In this document: piece by piece, positions 19,797 through 27,979 of the stretch
Numbering within the stretch: position 1 is the first letter of the stretch
How the letters are laid out: each line of letters begins with the position of its first letter
IMG/VR virus record: IMGVR_UViG_3300032242_003075
Span: 1-64,000 of that record
From: a virus
Direction: 5' to 3' (one strand)
Length of the DNA: 64,000 bases
Notes under the pieces: model-generated
The model's database searches: none
What the model was told of the DNA's origin: nothing
The model's input: only the letters and a program-made list of their open reading frames with translations
Position numbers and translations under genes: made by a program

Positions 19797-20849
19797 TTAG
19801 TTGACAACGATGTTATGCGATCCGGTGATCACAAATCTTGTGTAAGCGTTAGCTGGTCCGTTTTCGAATTTAGTAAGAGTGACCGAGCCTCCGTAATTTC
19901 TAGAATAACTTGTGCTGCTAGAATTAGTGTTCACGTTACTATTAAAGAAGGTTACTTTGTTAATGTGATGAGTTGCAAAATCACCGTAGGCAGCGTTAAA
20001 AGTAGCAACTCCAGAAGTTAGTTGACTGTTATTAATTACGATTGGAGTTTTAACAACCAATGTTGTGCTATCAAAACCTGGCATGATCACTATATTTCCC
20101 CAAGCAGAAGTTGCAACTGAGGTTCCTGCGCTATTTTGATAATCCTTAACGATGATTGTGAACGATTGGCCGACGTTAGGACGAGCCGTTGAATCTTCAT
20201 ATAAGCTTAAGTACACTCCATTTGAGCTGGACGGAGTCTGGCCTGATGGCGCAAGAATGGTTACGTAAATGAACTGCTTGCTAGTAGAAGTGACTTTAAT
20301 CTCTCCATAATAGTGACCTGATGTCGCATCGTAGTAGGTCTGAACCGGCGTTATTACTTCAGAACTTTGAGTTATCGATTGAGAAGCAAAGCTCACCGGT
20401 CCATAGAAGGTGGAAGGAACTAGTACTCCGTCCTTTCCGATGAATAGCCCATCTGATGCTAGATCAGTAATTGCAATTCCAACTCCCAATCGTTTGATTG
20501 CCATCGTATTTCCAGCTCCTGTCATATCAATTGATCCTCCAGCTTGAATTACTAACTTATCAATGGAAAGAATTGACTTACCTGCGGATTGAGATAAGCT
20601 ACCGATTATCGAAGAAGAATTCATGAACGATATGCCATGACCTAAAACTAGGTCATTTGTCTTCACTTGATTTAGGTAGTTATCAACGCCGATGTACTTA
20701 TTGACTAGGTCAATCTCAAGAACGTTAATTACGTCCTGTAGCTTATTTTGTAATAGTGTCGTATTTGCATTAATTATTAATCGCATGTCCGAGATGAACG
20801 TTGTCTCTAATAGCGATTGAGTTGATAATGTTACGTTAGTGAATGCCAT
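19797..20849 (-). CDS. Virion structural protein, fibre-like
   Basis: 350 residues. The N-terminal 60 residues are helical (MRLIINANTTLLQNKLQDVI...), followed by Gly/Ser/Thr-rich beta-strand sequence. Residues 90-150 contain patterns such as GGSIDMTGAGNT and ASDGLFIGKDG that resemble phage fibre or spike shafts. The C-terminal 130 residues are a compact beta-rich domain ending GSHNIVVN. There is no signal peptide. A late-promoter-like box 24 nt upstream suggests that a transcript may start here within the larger operon. A fibre, baseplate or connector role is inferred from composition and context. Confidence 0.6.
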   Translation of the reverse strand: MAFTNVTLSTQSLLETTFISDMRLIINANTTLLQNKLQDVINVLEIDLVNKYIGVDNYLNQVKTNDLVLGHGISFMNSSSIIGSLSQSAGKSILSIDKLVIQAGGSIDMTGAGNTMAIKRLGVGIAITDLASDGLFIGKDGVLVPSTFYGPVSFASQSITQSSEVITPVQTYYDATSGHYYGEIKVTSTSKQFIYVTILAPSGQTPSSSNGVYLSLYEDSTARPNVGQSFTIIVKDYQNSAGTSVATSAWGNIVIMPGFDSTTLVVKTPIVINNSQLTSGVATFNAAYGDFATHHINKVTFFNSNVNTNSSSTSYSRNYGGSVTLTKFENGPANAYTRFVITGSHNIVVN

Positions 20850-20872
20850 TTGTATGTAGTTTTTTGTCTTTT

Positions 20873-20880
20873 TTATTTAT
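20873..20880 (-). promoter_or_regulatory. Late-promoter-like box ATAAATAA
   Basis: The minus strand reads ACTAATAAATAAAAAAGAC, 24 nt before the ATG at 20849. Confidence 0.5.
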
Positions 20881-20899
20881 TAGTAAGTTTACCGGTCGA

Positions 20900-23800
20900 T
20901 CACATTTGAGACTTTCGGTAATTAAGTTGATTCTCAACATGATTTCGATAATCGTTAATGTCACTCACGTGAACTATTTTTACTGGAGATGAAGTTTTAT
21001 AAACGCTACCATTTGCATCCGTAACCTCAGCGGATATTGTGTACTCTCCTGGCTCATCAAATTTCCAAATGAAGTACGATTTTGATTTTATCCTTACGAT
21101 TCTTTCACCTGAATGATATAGGTCCCAAATTACCTGTTTTTTTGAATTGATGTTCGATACGGCTATGAACACAGGTTGAAATACTGGAACGCGTAGTCCA
21201 TCCGGCCCAATCTTCAAGCGAGTTAAGTCAAATGAATTATGATCTAAGTTAGAAGGTAAAAAACCCGTCATCTCAAAATTTGGAGTTAGCTCGTTAAAGC
21301 TTACAAAACCTCTATCGACCCAGTACGACATATCACTTGCAGCGGCAAATGTTGACTGAGTGTCGGAGGTTAGGGTCACGTAACTAAATGCCCAATCCGA
21401 TCGGGTGTTTGCGATTCCGGAACTTGAGATAACGTCAAGAACTAGTAGATTTGCTGTGCTGGCTGAGTTATACGAACCTATCATCCAATCGGTTGGATGA
21501 GATATGCTGTATGCCTTAATTAAAGGATACGTTAAAAAATCGGTTGATTTAGTTAATTTGAAGCTAACCGTTGTTGTGAATGATGTTGGTACTACGATTG
21601 AATCGCTTGAATTACAAGTTTCTCCAGTTTTACGTAAGATGTCGGAGAACGGTGCATTAAGTAAAAGTAGTCCATCGTCTATTTGTATGCCTATTTGAGA
21701 AAGTTTAGCATTTAGCTCATCAATTAAGGTCGGCGAGTACGCTCCAGCTGGATAACAAAACGTGTAAACCTTTCTTGTTGTGCCCGCTGAATCTCTTACT
21801 AATAATATTCGATTTAGGGACCTGTTTTGGAGTTTTGCGGTTGCATGCACGTTCCCATTTATTGCAACGTAATTGAAATTACTGATTTCTGGATTGGTTG
21901 ATGATCTTAGTTGGGAAACTAGATCATTAACGTCAGAGTATGAAGCTACTGAGAAATCTTGCAGCGGATCTCCACTTCCGAAATTAATGGCAACTATTGA
22001 ATTTCCAGGATTATCTACTAGATTTAAAATGAATCCGTTTATTCGATCGGGCATGTAAGTTAGATCGCAAAATCTATTTAGCGAAAGTTCCTTAATTTGA
22101 GCGATTCTGTATTCTCCAAGAGTCGGCTGGTTCGAAGTTGGCCCGGTTCCCCATAATTTTGCAATTGGATCGGTTGAACTTGAGATTTTAGAGTAGCCAG
22201 TTAGATCGCTCCAGATTTCAGCATCGCCCTGAGGCTCACCAACCCCGAATCTATTCGAGTAAGTTACCCAATCTAAATAATGGGTTGATAACATTGAGGA
22301 ATTATCGCTAAGCTGAAATACGTTTACGTAAGGTGAGTAGATAGGACTATCCGCTAGGTCTCCGAGCGTTACGTTATTTAGGTCCTTAAACCTATAACTA
22401 TTTTTATCGGGTATTTTGGTGTAAACTTCAAAAGAAGGTTCCTCGCTAAGAACCGTTAAGTTGATGAAGCTTACGTTCTGTCCACCTTGCATATCGTACA
22501 CGGTCGATTGAATCGTGTACTGGCCCGAAGTTGGTAGGATATGAGGTATCTTAACTAGCTCAAACAAATTTCCTCTCCAATTAAAGGTGTATCCCTGTGG
22601 ACCCTTAACTGTCCATTCGATTTCAAAACCGTTTTTGTATCTTAGATTTCCGATCGTAAAATGAGAATCATCAAAATCAGAGAAAACTGAACCTCGTAAA
22701 TCCCTTAGCGTTAAATCGGGTAAATAGGCCTCAAGGTTAACCGGGCAGCCTAATTTACCGTCAGCATCGTCGCCGGTGAACATCTGATTAACTTCACCAT
22801 GATGATTAAATTCAAAGAATTTTAAGTTTTCATAATAGCTCTCGATGGCTGAGGCAAAACCTCTTAGTCCAGTAATATTGTATCTCTGATCGTTAGAATA
22901 GGGTCTAACACCGGATAGGTTAAACGATTGGTCCGGGAAACTTGAAGTATTTTGGTACTTAGGATATAGCGTCTTAATGTCACGAATTAGTAAAGATTGA
23001 GCTCGTGTGTCGGGAAAGTTTAAGATTAACTTGTATGCATCGTTAACCTCCAGTGCCTCAACGTCGGTGGAATCCGACCAGTCCCTAAGGTTTAACTTAT
23101 TAAAGTAGATGAATTCTCCAATGATGTCCTTAATTATCACGTTCACCGGTAAAATCTCGGTCTTTAGCTTGGTCGCCAATCGATTCATCTTGTAGAAGAT
23201 TTCATCAACTTCAAAGTTGGTGGTAAATTCAACCTCCGGCATTCCATCATCGTCGAACCTATTTGATGCAACTGAGAACTCGTACGCAAGGGCCAAGAAT
23301 TCTGACTTTTGAAATTTACCGCCCCTTTTTATTTGGCCGTTTAGATCGACCAGGTCAATTGCGTCCAACTTGCCGATGCTCATTAGGTCGGTGATGTCGA
23401 CTAATGCAAACTTATTGTAGTAAGAGGACTTTGGATCAACGTCCCTCCAGTATTCCTTAACCCTTAGCACGTCCCTATACCCCAAAATGTCAATTAGGTT
23501 AATTAGGCCCTTATAGGTACCAACGTAAGGATAAATCTGATCCCGGTTTACCAACAACTGCTTTCTGATTGAATTTATCTGTTGCCAATCCGGTAGGCTC
23601 TCCTTAAGATCGTAGTCCTTAAGGATTAGGGCATCTTCCCTGTTAAATTTTATTCCGAAATTGCTTAGCCAAATCCTAAACCTTTCGTCCTCGTCCTCTC
23701 CCTCACCGTAAAGGTCAAAAGATAGAACTTGAACGGTTGAGCTGTTGGTGACGTAATATATTTGCAAATTCCTAGAATAAGAAATCTCCTCCTGTGGAGA

Positions 23801-24187
23801 AAATCCAACGTTTAATTGTAGCGGATATGATAAATTTAGGTCTCCGCTGAGCTGCCCAAAATCGGAATAACTAATGGTTATCGAGTCATGTCGTTGAATG
23901 TACGTGGTTGAATCAGTGTGCTGATCTTCCCTAGCTATTGTGAACAAAAAGAAGTTTTCTGCCGAGTCAGCTGTTGTCCATTTGGCAATAAGCTGAGAAC
24001 CTGGTTGCATTACCGGAAATTTATAGGTTCCTGCAACATTTTCTAGGATGAATATGTTAGAAACGTCATACAGCGATGTTGATATTGGTTGAAGGTAGTC
24101 TGTACCTGTCCAAACACCGTTTGAATCCTGTGAAAAATTATAAGATTGACCGTTTCGGTCAAAGAATGCTAAGTTGTTAATGTTCAT
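20900..24187 (-). CDS. Large baseplate-type structural protein with PKD/Ig-like domains
   Basis: 1095 residues. The N-terminal part is beta-rich. Residues about 190-260 are helical and contain QIYPYVGTYKGLINLIDILGY, a patch that reminds me of baseplate wedge proteins of contractile tails (gp7/P2 gpI type), but this is a weak resemblance. Two PKD/Ig-like modules are visible: about 540-600, with PTSGQYTIQSTVYDMQGG, and near the C-terminus, with FDEPGEYTISAEVTDANG, the standard PKD strand pattern. It is the first gene of the big minus-strand virion operon and has a late-promoter-like box 23 nt upstream. Role in the baseplate is inferred; domain calls are by eye. Confidence 0.6.
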   Translation of the reverse strand: MNINNLAFFDRNGQSYNFSQDSNGVWTGTDYLQPISTSLYDVSNIFILENVAGTYKFPVMQPGSQLIAKWTTADSAENFFLFTIAREDQHTDSTTYIQRHDSITISYSDFGQLSGDLNLSYPLQLNVGFSPQEEISYSRNLQIYYVTNSSTVQVLSFDLYGEGEDEDERFRIWLSNFGIKFNREDALILKDYDLKESLPDWQQINSIRKQLLVNRDQIYPYVGTYKGLINLIDILGYRDVLRVKEYWRDVDPKSSYYNKFALVDITDLMSIGKLDAIDLVDLNGQIKRGGKFQKSEFLALAYEFSVASNRFDDDGMPEVEFTTNFEVDEIFYKMNRLATKLKTEILPVNVIIKDIIGEFIYFNKLNLRDWSDSTDVEALEVNDAYKLILNFPDTRAQSLLIRDIKTLYPKYQNTSSFPDQSFNLSGVRPYSNDQRYNITGLRGFASAIESYYENLKFFEFNHHGEVNQMFTGDDADGKLGCPVNLEAYLPDLTLRDLRGSVFSDFDDSHFTIGNLRYKNGFEIEWTVKGPQGYTFNWRGNLFELVKIPHILPTSGQYTIQSTVYDMQGGQNVSFINLTVLSEEPSFEVYTKIPDKNSYRFKDLNNVTLGDLADSPIYSPYVNVFQLSDNSSMLSTHYLDWVTYSNRFGVGEPQGDAEIWSDLTGYSKISSSTDPIAKLWGTGPTSNQPTLGEYRIAQIKELSLNRFCDLTYMPDRINGFILNLVDNPGNSIVAINFGSGDPLQDFSVASYSDVNDLVSQLRSSTNPEISNFNYVAINGNVHATAKLQNRSLNRILLVRDSAGTTRKVYTFCYPAGAYSPTLIDELNAKLSQIGIQIDDGLLLLNAPFSDILRKTGETCNSSDSIVVPTSFTTTVSFKLTKSTDFLTYPLIKAYSISHPTDWMIGSYNSASTANLLVLDVISSSGIANTRSDWAFSYVTLTSDTQSTFAAASDMSYWVDRGFVSFNELTPNFEMTGFLPSNLDHNSFDLTRLKIGPDGLRVPVFQPVFIAVSNINSKKQVIWDLYHSGERIVRIKSKSYFIWKFDEPGEYTISAEVTDANGSVYKTSSPVKIVHVSDINDYRNHVENQLNYRKSQM

Positions 24188-24209
24188 GTAATAGCCGAGC
24201 CCTTTAGCC

Positions 24210-24217
24210 TTATTTAT
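24210..24217 (-). promoter_or_regulatory. Late-promoter-like box ATAAATAA
   Basis: The minus strand reads ATAATAAATAAGG, 23 nt before the ATG at 24187. It sits in the 40-nt gap after the late sigma gene, so it could start the long tail operon 20900-6504. Confidence 0.55.
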
Positions 24218-24227
24218 TATAAACTAC

Positions 24228-24647
24228 TTACAGAGTATATATTTCACTTTCACCAGATTGGCTTAACGAGATGAATTCGACCTTTTCGCCCTTACCGATG
24301 TGCTTATAGATCTTCTTGTATTCTTTTGCGTACCCATTTTTAGCGATTTGGGTGAAATACGCAAAGGCATTATTTGACTTTTCTTCGTTAAAGTTCCGCC
24401 AATACCTTAAAAGGTCCAATAGAGCTGACTGAATGCAGTCCTCCTTGTCCAATGGATTGCTGAATCTTAACTTTAGTATTGCTCGATTCGCCAGGGTTAT
24501 GAAGTAATTAATGGCCTTTGGAGAAAGTTCGCCGGCTTTATGCTGGTAACCTGTCTCCTCGTCCAGATGTCCGTGCTTACACCTAATTATTTCGTTTGTG
24601 AACTCACGGTTGTTGATGTAGTACTTACTATCTTTTGCTTTTGCCAT
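24228..24647 (-). CDS. 55: Late-transcription sigma factor, T4 gp55-like
   Basis: 139 residues, shorter than T4 gp55 (185). YYINNREFTNEIIRCK at 9-24 parallels the gp55 N-terminal pattern YVNNKEL..AII. Residues 42-113 look like sigma region 2: an acidic/hydrophobic helix (NPLDKEDCIQSALLDLL) then NFNEEKSNNAFAYFTQIAKN at 85-104, matching the N-x-x-x-x-x-NP-x-AYITQ helix of gp55. There is no region 4, as expected for this family, which needs a sliding-clamp co-activator. It would redirect host RNA polymerase to late promoters, which fits the recurrent ATAAATAA boxes before virion genes. It lies 1 nt downstream of the RuvC-like gene, so both are probably expressed early or middle from the divergent region at 25327-25530. 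No gp33-like co-activator was recognised. Confidence 0.75.
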   Translation of the reverse strand: MAKAKDSKYYINNREFTNEIIRCKHGHLDEETGYQHKAGELSPKAINYFITLANRAILKLRFSNPLDKEDCIQSALLDLLRYWRNFNEEKSNNAFAYFTQIAKNGYAKEYKKIYKHIGKGEKVEFISLSQSGESEIYTL

Positions 24648-24648
24648 T

Positions 24649-25326
24649 TTAGTTTTGATCCTTTAAGGAATTGTGTATTTTTAGAACTGCCAAGTACGCA
24701 TCGATCATGTCGGTGAATGGCGATTTAACTGTTTCTCCCTTAACTATTAGGTCCTCGTAGTTTACGACTGCCCTGTGTAAAGCGCTATCCTCAGCTAATT
24801 GGGGAGAGTTCTTGAATTGGTTAAATATATCGAACTTACCGGCATTACCCTTTGCACCGATAGCATTTTTAAGCTCGCCTGGAGAAAAAACAAACAGGCT
24901 TTGACCTTGACCAGTTAAGGTGCTATCCAACATGCTCTTTCTAAGCATTCCGGTAGCTTGGCAAATGTCGATTAGCGCATTACCTTGTGCTCCGTACGCA
25001 ACTCCCTCAATTGAAACTATGATGTGGTCAGGATTTTTATCTAGCGAAATTATTTCATTGATCCTATCTACTAACGTATCGACGAGCAACGAATAATTTA
25101 ATAGCTTAGCTCTCTCAGTGCCAGAATAGGTGGACTGCTTTAGCTGCTTTGGAGGAAGGGTTAAAAATTCAAGCTCTGGAAATTCTATCTGAACGTCATC
25201 GAGCAATTTTGAATGAGCTTTTGTTAAGTTAGAATTAACGCAGGAGACCCATCTAAAACTTTTAAAGTCTCGACTGATGCAAGCTGATGGAAATTGAATT
25301 GAGAAATCTATGCCGATTACGTGCAA
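24649..25326 (-). CDS. RuvC-like Holliday junction resolvase/RNase H-fold nuclease
   Basis: 225 residues. RuvC-type acidic residues are present in order: VIGIDFS with Asp7, VSIEGVAYGAQGN with Glu107, and TDMIDAYLA with Asp206/Asp209. The segment FVFSPGELKNAIGAKGNAGK (146-165) matches the P-x-x-x-K-x-x-x-x-G-x-G-x-A-x-K stretch of RuvC family resolvases. It probably cleaves branched DNA before packaging, taking the place of T4 endonuclease VII (gp49), which was not seen here. The start is TTG at 25326: the upstream in-frame codons reach a TGA two codons earlier and no early Met exists, so TTG is forced. The gene heads the minus-strand pair with the late sigma factor. Confidence 0.75.
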   Translation of the reverse strand: MHVIGIDFSIQFPSACISRDFKSFRWVSCVNSNLTKAHSKLLDDVQIEFPELEFLTLPPKQLKQSTYSGTERAKLLNYSLLVDTLVDRINEIISLDKNPDHIIVSIEGVAYGAQGNALIDICQATGMLRKSMLDSTLTGQGQSLFVFSPGELKNAIGAKGNAGKFDIFNQFKNSPQLAEDSALHRAVVNYEDLIVKGETVKSPFTDMIDAYLAVLKIHNSLKDQN

Positions 25327-25530
25327 TTTTCATATTTGTAATTTTGAATAAGTATTCTACTGCCTAAATTTTTTTAGGTTTTATAAAAAACTTTTTTGTA
25401 AACAGCTGTAAAATAAGGGTGTTAGGGCGGGTTTAGAAACTTAGTCTTAGTATACTTAGTCTACTTATTTAAGTTAAACTAAAGATTCTATTACCTTAGA
25501 TTCTAAGTATATTAACAAAAAGCTAATGCT
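25327..25530. promoter_or_regulatory. Divergent control region
   Basis: 204 bp of AT-rich DNA without a gene separate the minus-strand RuvC-like/gp55 pair from the plus-strand exonuclease-GroEL block. It holds a short inverted repeat, cctaaa-tttt-tttagg (25363-25378), followed by A/T runs, and a direct repeat acttagtc at 25439-25446 and 25454-25461. Promoters for both directions are expected here; no exact consensus can be assigned. Confidence 0.45.
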
Positions 25531-26277
25531 ATGTTCGATCAACCGCAACTAGAAAAAATCCTCTTCTTTGACATTGAAACAGCAGGAGAAAAACCATCGT
25601 TCAATGATCTTTCTCCTAAAATGCAAGAGCTCTGGTCAAAAAGAGCAATAATCTTACGAAACCAACTTGGTGATAAATACCCCGATAATAAGGACAAATC
25701 GGATGAGGTCCTATACGAAATGAAATCAGCTCTTCAGGCTGAGTTCGGCAGAGTTGTTTGCGTTTCATTTGGTAAAATTAAAATGGTTGACGGAGAAATG
25801 ACCGCTCAAATAATTTCCTATTCTGGAGAAGATGAGGTCGACATTTTAAATAAAACATTTAAGTTAATGACCGGCCTTGCAAAAACTGGAACAATTAAGA
25901 TAGCCGGTCATAACGTTAAGAGATTCGACGTTCCGTTCCTATGTAAAAGAGCATTCATTCATGGAATTAAACCATCAGGAGTTCTTCAAACTTGGGATAA
26001 GAAACCTTGGGAAACTGCAATAATTGATACATCAGAGCTTTGGTCTTTCGGTGCATGGCAAGAAGGTTTTACTTCCCTTGATCTACTAGCGACCGTCCTA
26101 GGCATAGATTCACCAAAGGACGATATTGATGGGTCAGAAGTTCATTCAAATTACTACCGAGGAAATATCGCTAGGATTTCAGAGTACTGTCAAAAGGATG
26201 TGGTGACTCTAATTCAAGTTGCTTTAAAATTATCTGGCTTAAACCAAATTGAGCAGTCCAGTATAATAATAAAGTAA
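25531..26277 (+). CDS. DEDDy 3'-5' exonuclease (PolB-type proofreading-like)
   Basis: 248 residues. Exo I is FFDIETAG (Asp14, Glu16). Exo II is the IKIAGHNVKRFDVPFLCKR segment near 123-142 (N-x-x-x-F-D). Exo III is YCQKDVVTL near 227-235 (Y-x-x-x-D). This matches stand-alone 3'-5' exonucleases related to the PolB exonuclease domain; T4 DexA has a comparable role. It may degrade host DNA or process 3' ends during replication or recombination. It is the first gene of the plus-strand block and is followed after 19 nt by groEL. The leader is A-rich without a Shine-Dalgarno sequence. Confidence 0.8.
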   Translation: MFDQPQLEKILFFDIETAGEKPSFNDLSPKMQELWSKRAIILRNQLGDKYPDNKDKSDEVLYEMKSALQAEFGRVVCVSFGKIKMVDGEMTAQIISYSGEDEVDILNKTFKLMTGLAKTGTIKIAGHNVKRFDVPFLCKRAFIHGIKPSGVLQTWDKKPWETAIIDTSELWSFGAWQEGFTSLDLLATVLGIDSPKDDIDGSEVHSNYYRGNIARISEYCQKDVVTLIQVALKLSGLNQIEQSSIIIK

Positions 26278-26296
26278 GAAAAAACAAAATTAATAA

Positions 26297-27865
26297 GTGA
26301 AACAAACAAAATTTAAAGCTGAAGCTCGTCAGGAGTTAGCTAAGGGTATTAATGCACTGGCGGATGCAGTAAAAATAACTTTAGGCCCAAGAGGTCGAAA
26401 CGTTATCATTTCTAGGGACAATTCAGTTGCCATAACCAAGGACGGAGTTACTGTTGCTCGTGAGGTTCACCTTGAAAATTTCTTAGAGGACGTTGGTGCT
26501 CAGGTAATAAAACAGGTTGCAAATAAAGTTGCATTGGAAGCAGGGGACGGTACAACAACAGCAACCGTACTAGCTCATGCAATCTTCACTGAGGGTAACC
26601 GTTACGTTGAGACGGGCTCTCATCCGATGGACCTTAAAAAGGGAATCGAAATAGGCATGAAAGCTATCGTTAACCATCTTAAGGGTCAAAGCCAACAAAC
26701 TACAGATCTTAATAAGATTAAACAGGTCGCAACCATATCCGCAAATAACGATGAAGAAATAGGCACAATCATTGCTTCTGCCATGGAATCTGTAGGTTTT
26801 GATGGAATCATCACAGCCGGCGAAAGTAAAACAAGCGAGACCTTCGTTGAGGTGGTTAAGGGAATGCAAATTCAAAGCGGATACGTATCACCGTACTTCA
26901 TTACTGACACGGAAACTAATTCCGTTGAATTTACAAAACCGATCGTTATGTTGTACGATGGTAAGATCAAAAATCTTACGGACATTCTTCAGTTCTTAGA
27001 ATATTCAAATAAACAAAAGCAACCTCTATTAATAATAAGCGATGGTGTTGACGGAGAAGCGCTAAGCACTCTACTTGTTAATAAATTACAGGGAATTCTT
27101 AAAGTTGCCGCGGTTAGAGCTCCAGGCTTTGGAGAAAACCGTAGATCAAGGTTGCTTGACATTGCCACATTAACCGGTGCGACTCTAATTTCAGAAATGG
27201 ACGGAGTCACCATTAAGGAGGTAATCGCTGCAAACTATGTGGGATCATGTGATTCAATCTCAGTTACCAATGATTCAACCACAATAATTGGAGGTCATGG
27301 ATTTCCGGATGAAATCACGGATTTAATAAATGACATTAAGTCTCAAATTGAAGCGACCGATAATGAGTCCAGTAAGATTTTACTAAGGGAACGTCTTTCT
27401 AAATTTGAAGGTGGAGTCGCCATCATTAAAATAGGTGCAAATTCCGAAATTGAAGCTCGTGAAAAGGCCGATAGAATTGACGATGCTCTTGGAGCAACTA
27501 GAGCTGCCGTTGCTGAGGGAATCGTTGAGGGAGGCGGTATTGCCCTAATGAGAGCGGTTAGCGAAATTCAGGTAACTTCTCCAATTAGAGATATTCAGTT
27601 GGGAATTGACCTAATTAAAAAGGCTTGCACCCAACCGTTTAAAACCATTTTAGAAAATGCAGGTATCAATCCGGAGATCGTTTGGACTAAGATCCAAGAT
27701 GGTGCTCCAGGTTTTAACGCTAAGACCGAAGAGTACGTTAATATGATTGAGTCAGGTATAATTGACCCGGTTAAAGTTACCAGAACTGCATTGGAAAACG
27801 CAGTTTCAATCGCAAGTTTACTAATAACGACCGACTGTTTAATGGTTCAAAAACCAAAGGAATAA
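26297..27865 (+). CDS. groEL: GroEL chaperonin (Cpn60)
   Basis: 522 residues with full GroEL architecture: equatorial ATP site with KITLGPRGRNV (26-36) and GDGTTTATVLA (83-93), apical domain with VEVVKGMQIQSGYVSPYF near 187, and C-terminal DDALGATRAAVAEGIVEGGG near 394-413. The C-terminus ends at CLMVQKPKE and lacks the flexible Gly-Gly-Met tail of bacterial GroEL (usual length about 545). The start is GTG at 26297, giving VKQTKFKAEAR, the normal GroEL start context. A GroES homologue is encoded at 39455, so the phage appears to make its own folding chamber, most likely for the capsid protein as T4 gp31 does with host GroEL. A terminator-like hairpin follows at 27908-27935. Confidence 0.95.
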   Translation: MKQTKFKAEARQELAKGINALADAVKITLGPRGRNVIISRDNSVAITKDGVTVAREVHLENFLEDVGAQVIKQVANKVALEAGDGTTTATVLAHAIFTEGNRYVETGSHPMDLKKGIEIGMKAIVNHLKGQSQQTTDLNKIKQVATISANNDEEIGTIIASAMESVGFDGIITAGESKTSETFVEVVKGMQIQSGYVSPYFITDTETNSVEFTKPIVMLYDGKIKNLTDILQFLEYSNKQKQPLLIISDGVDGEALSTLLVNKLQGILKVAAVRAPGFGENRRSRLLDIATLTGATLISEMDGVTIKEVIAANYVGSCDSISVTNDSTTIIGGHGFPDEITDLINDIKSQIEATDNESSKILLRERLSKFEGGVAIIKIGANSEIEAREKADRIDDALGATRAAVAEGIVEGGGIALMRAVSEIQVTSPIRDIQLGIDLIKKACTQPFKTILENAGINPEIVWTKIQDGAPGFNAKTEEYVNMIESGIIDPVKVTRTALENAVSIASLLITTDCLMVQKPKE

Positions 27866-27907
27866 TCCACATCAGCATACAAAAAACTATTAGCCATCTG
27901 TGAGCAT

Positions 27908-27935
27908 GCGCCTGTCGAGTAATACTCACGGGCGC
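27908..27935 (+). terminator. Terminator-like hairpin after groEL
   Basis: gcgcctgt(c)gag pairs with ctcacgggcgc (11 pairs, one G-T pair, one bulged C, 5-nt loop), followed by tgttctatta, a weak U-tract. It lies 43 nt past the groEL stop and could be a terminator or processing site. Confidence 0.5.
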
Positions 27936-27979
27936 TGTTCTATTATAGAGAACCAATAGATAAAATAAAGAGTAAGTCA

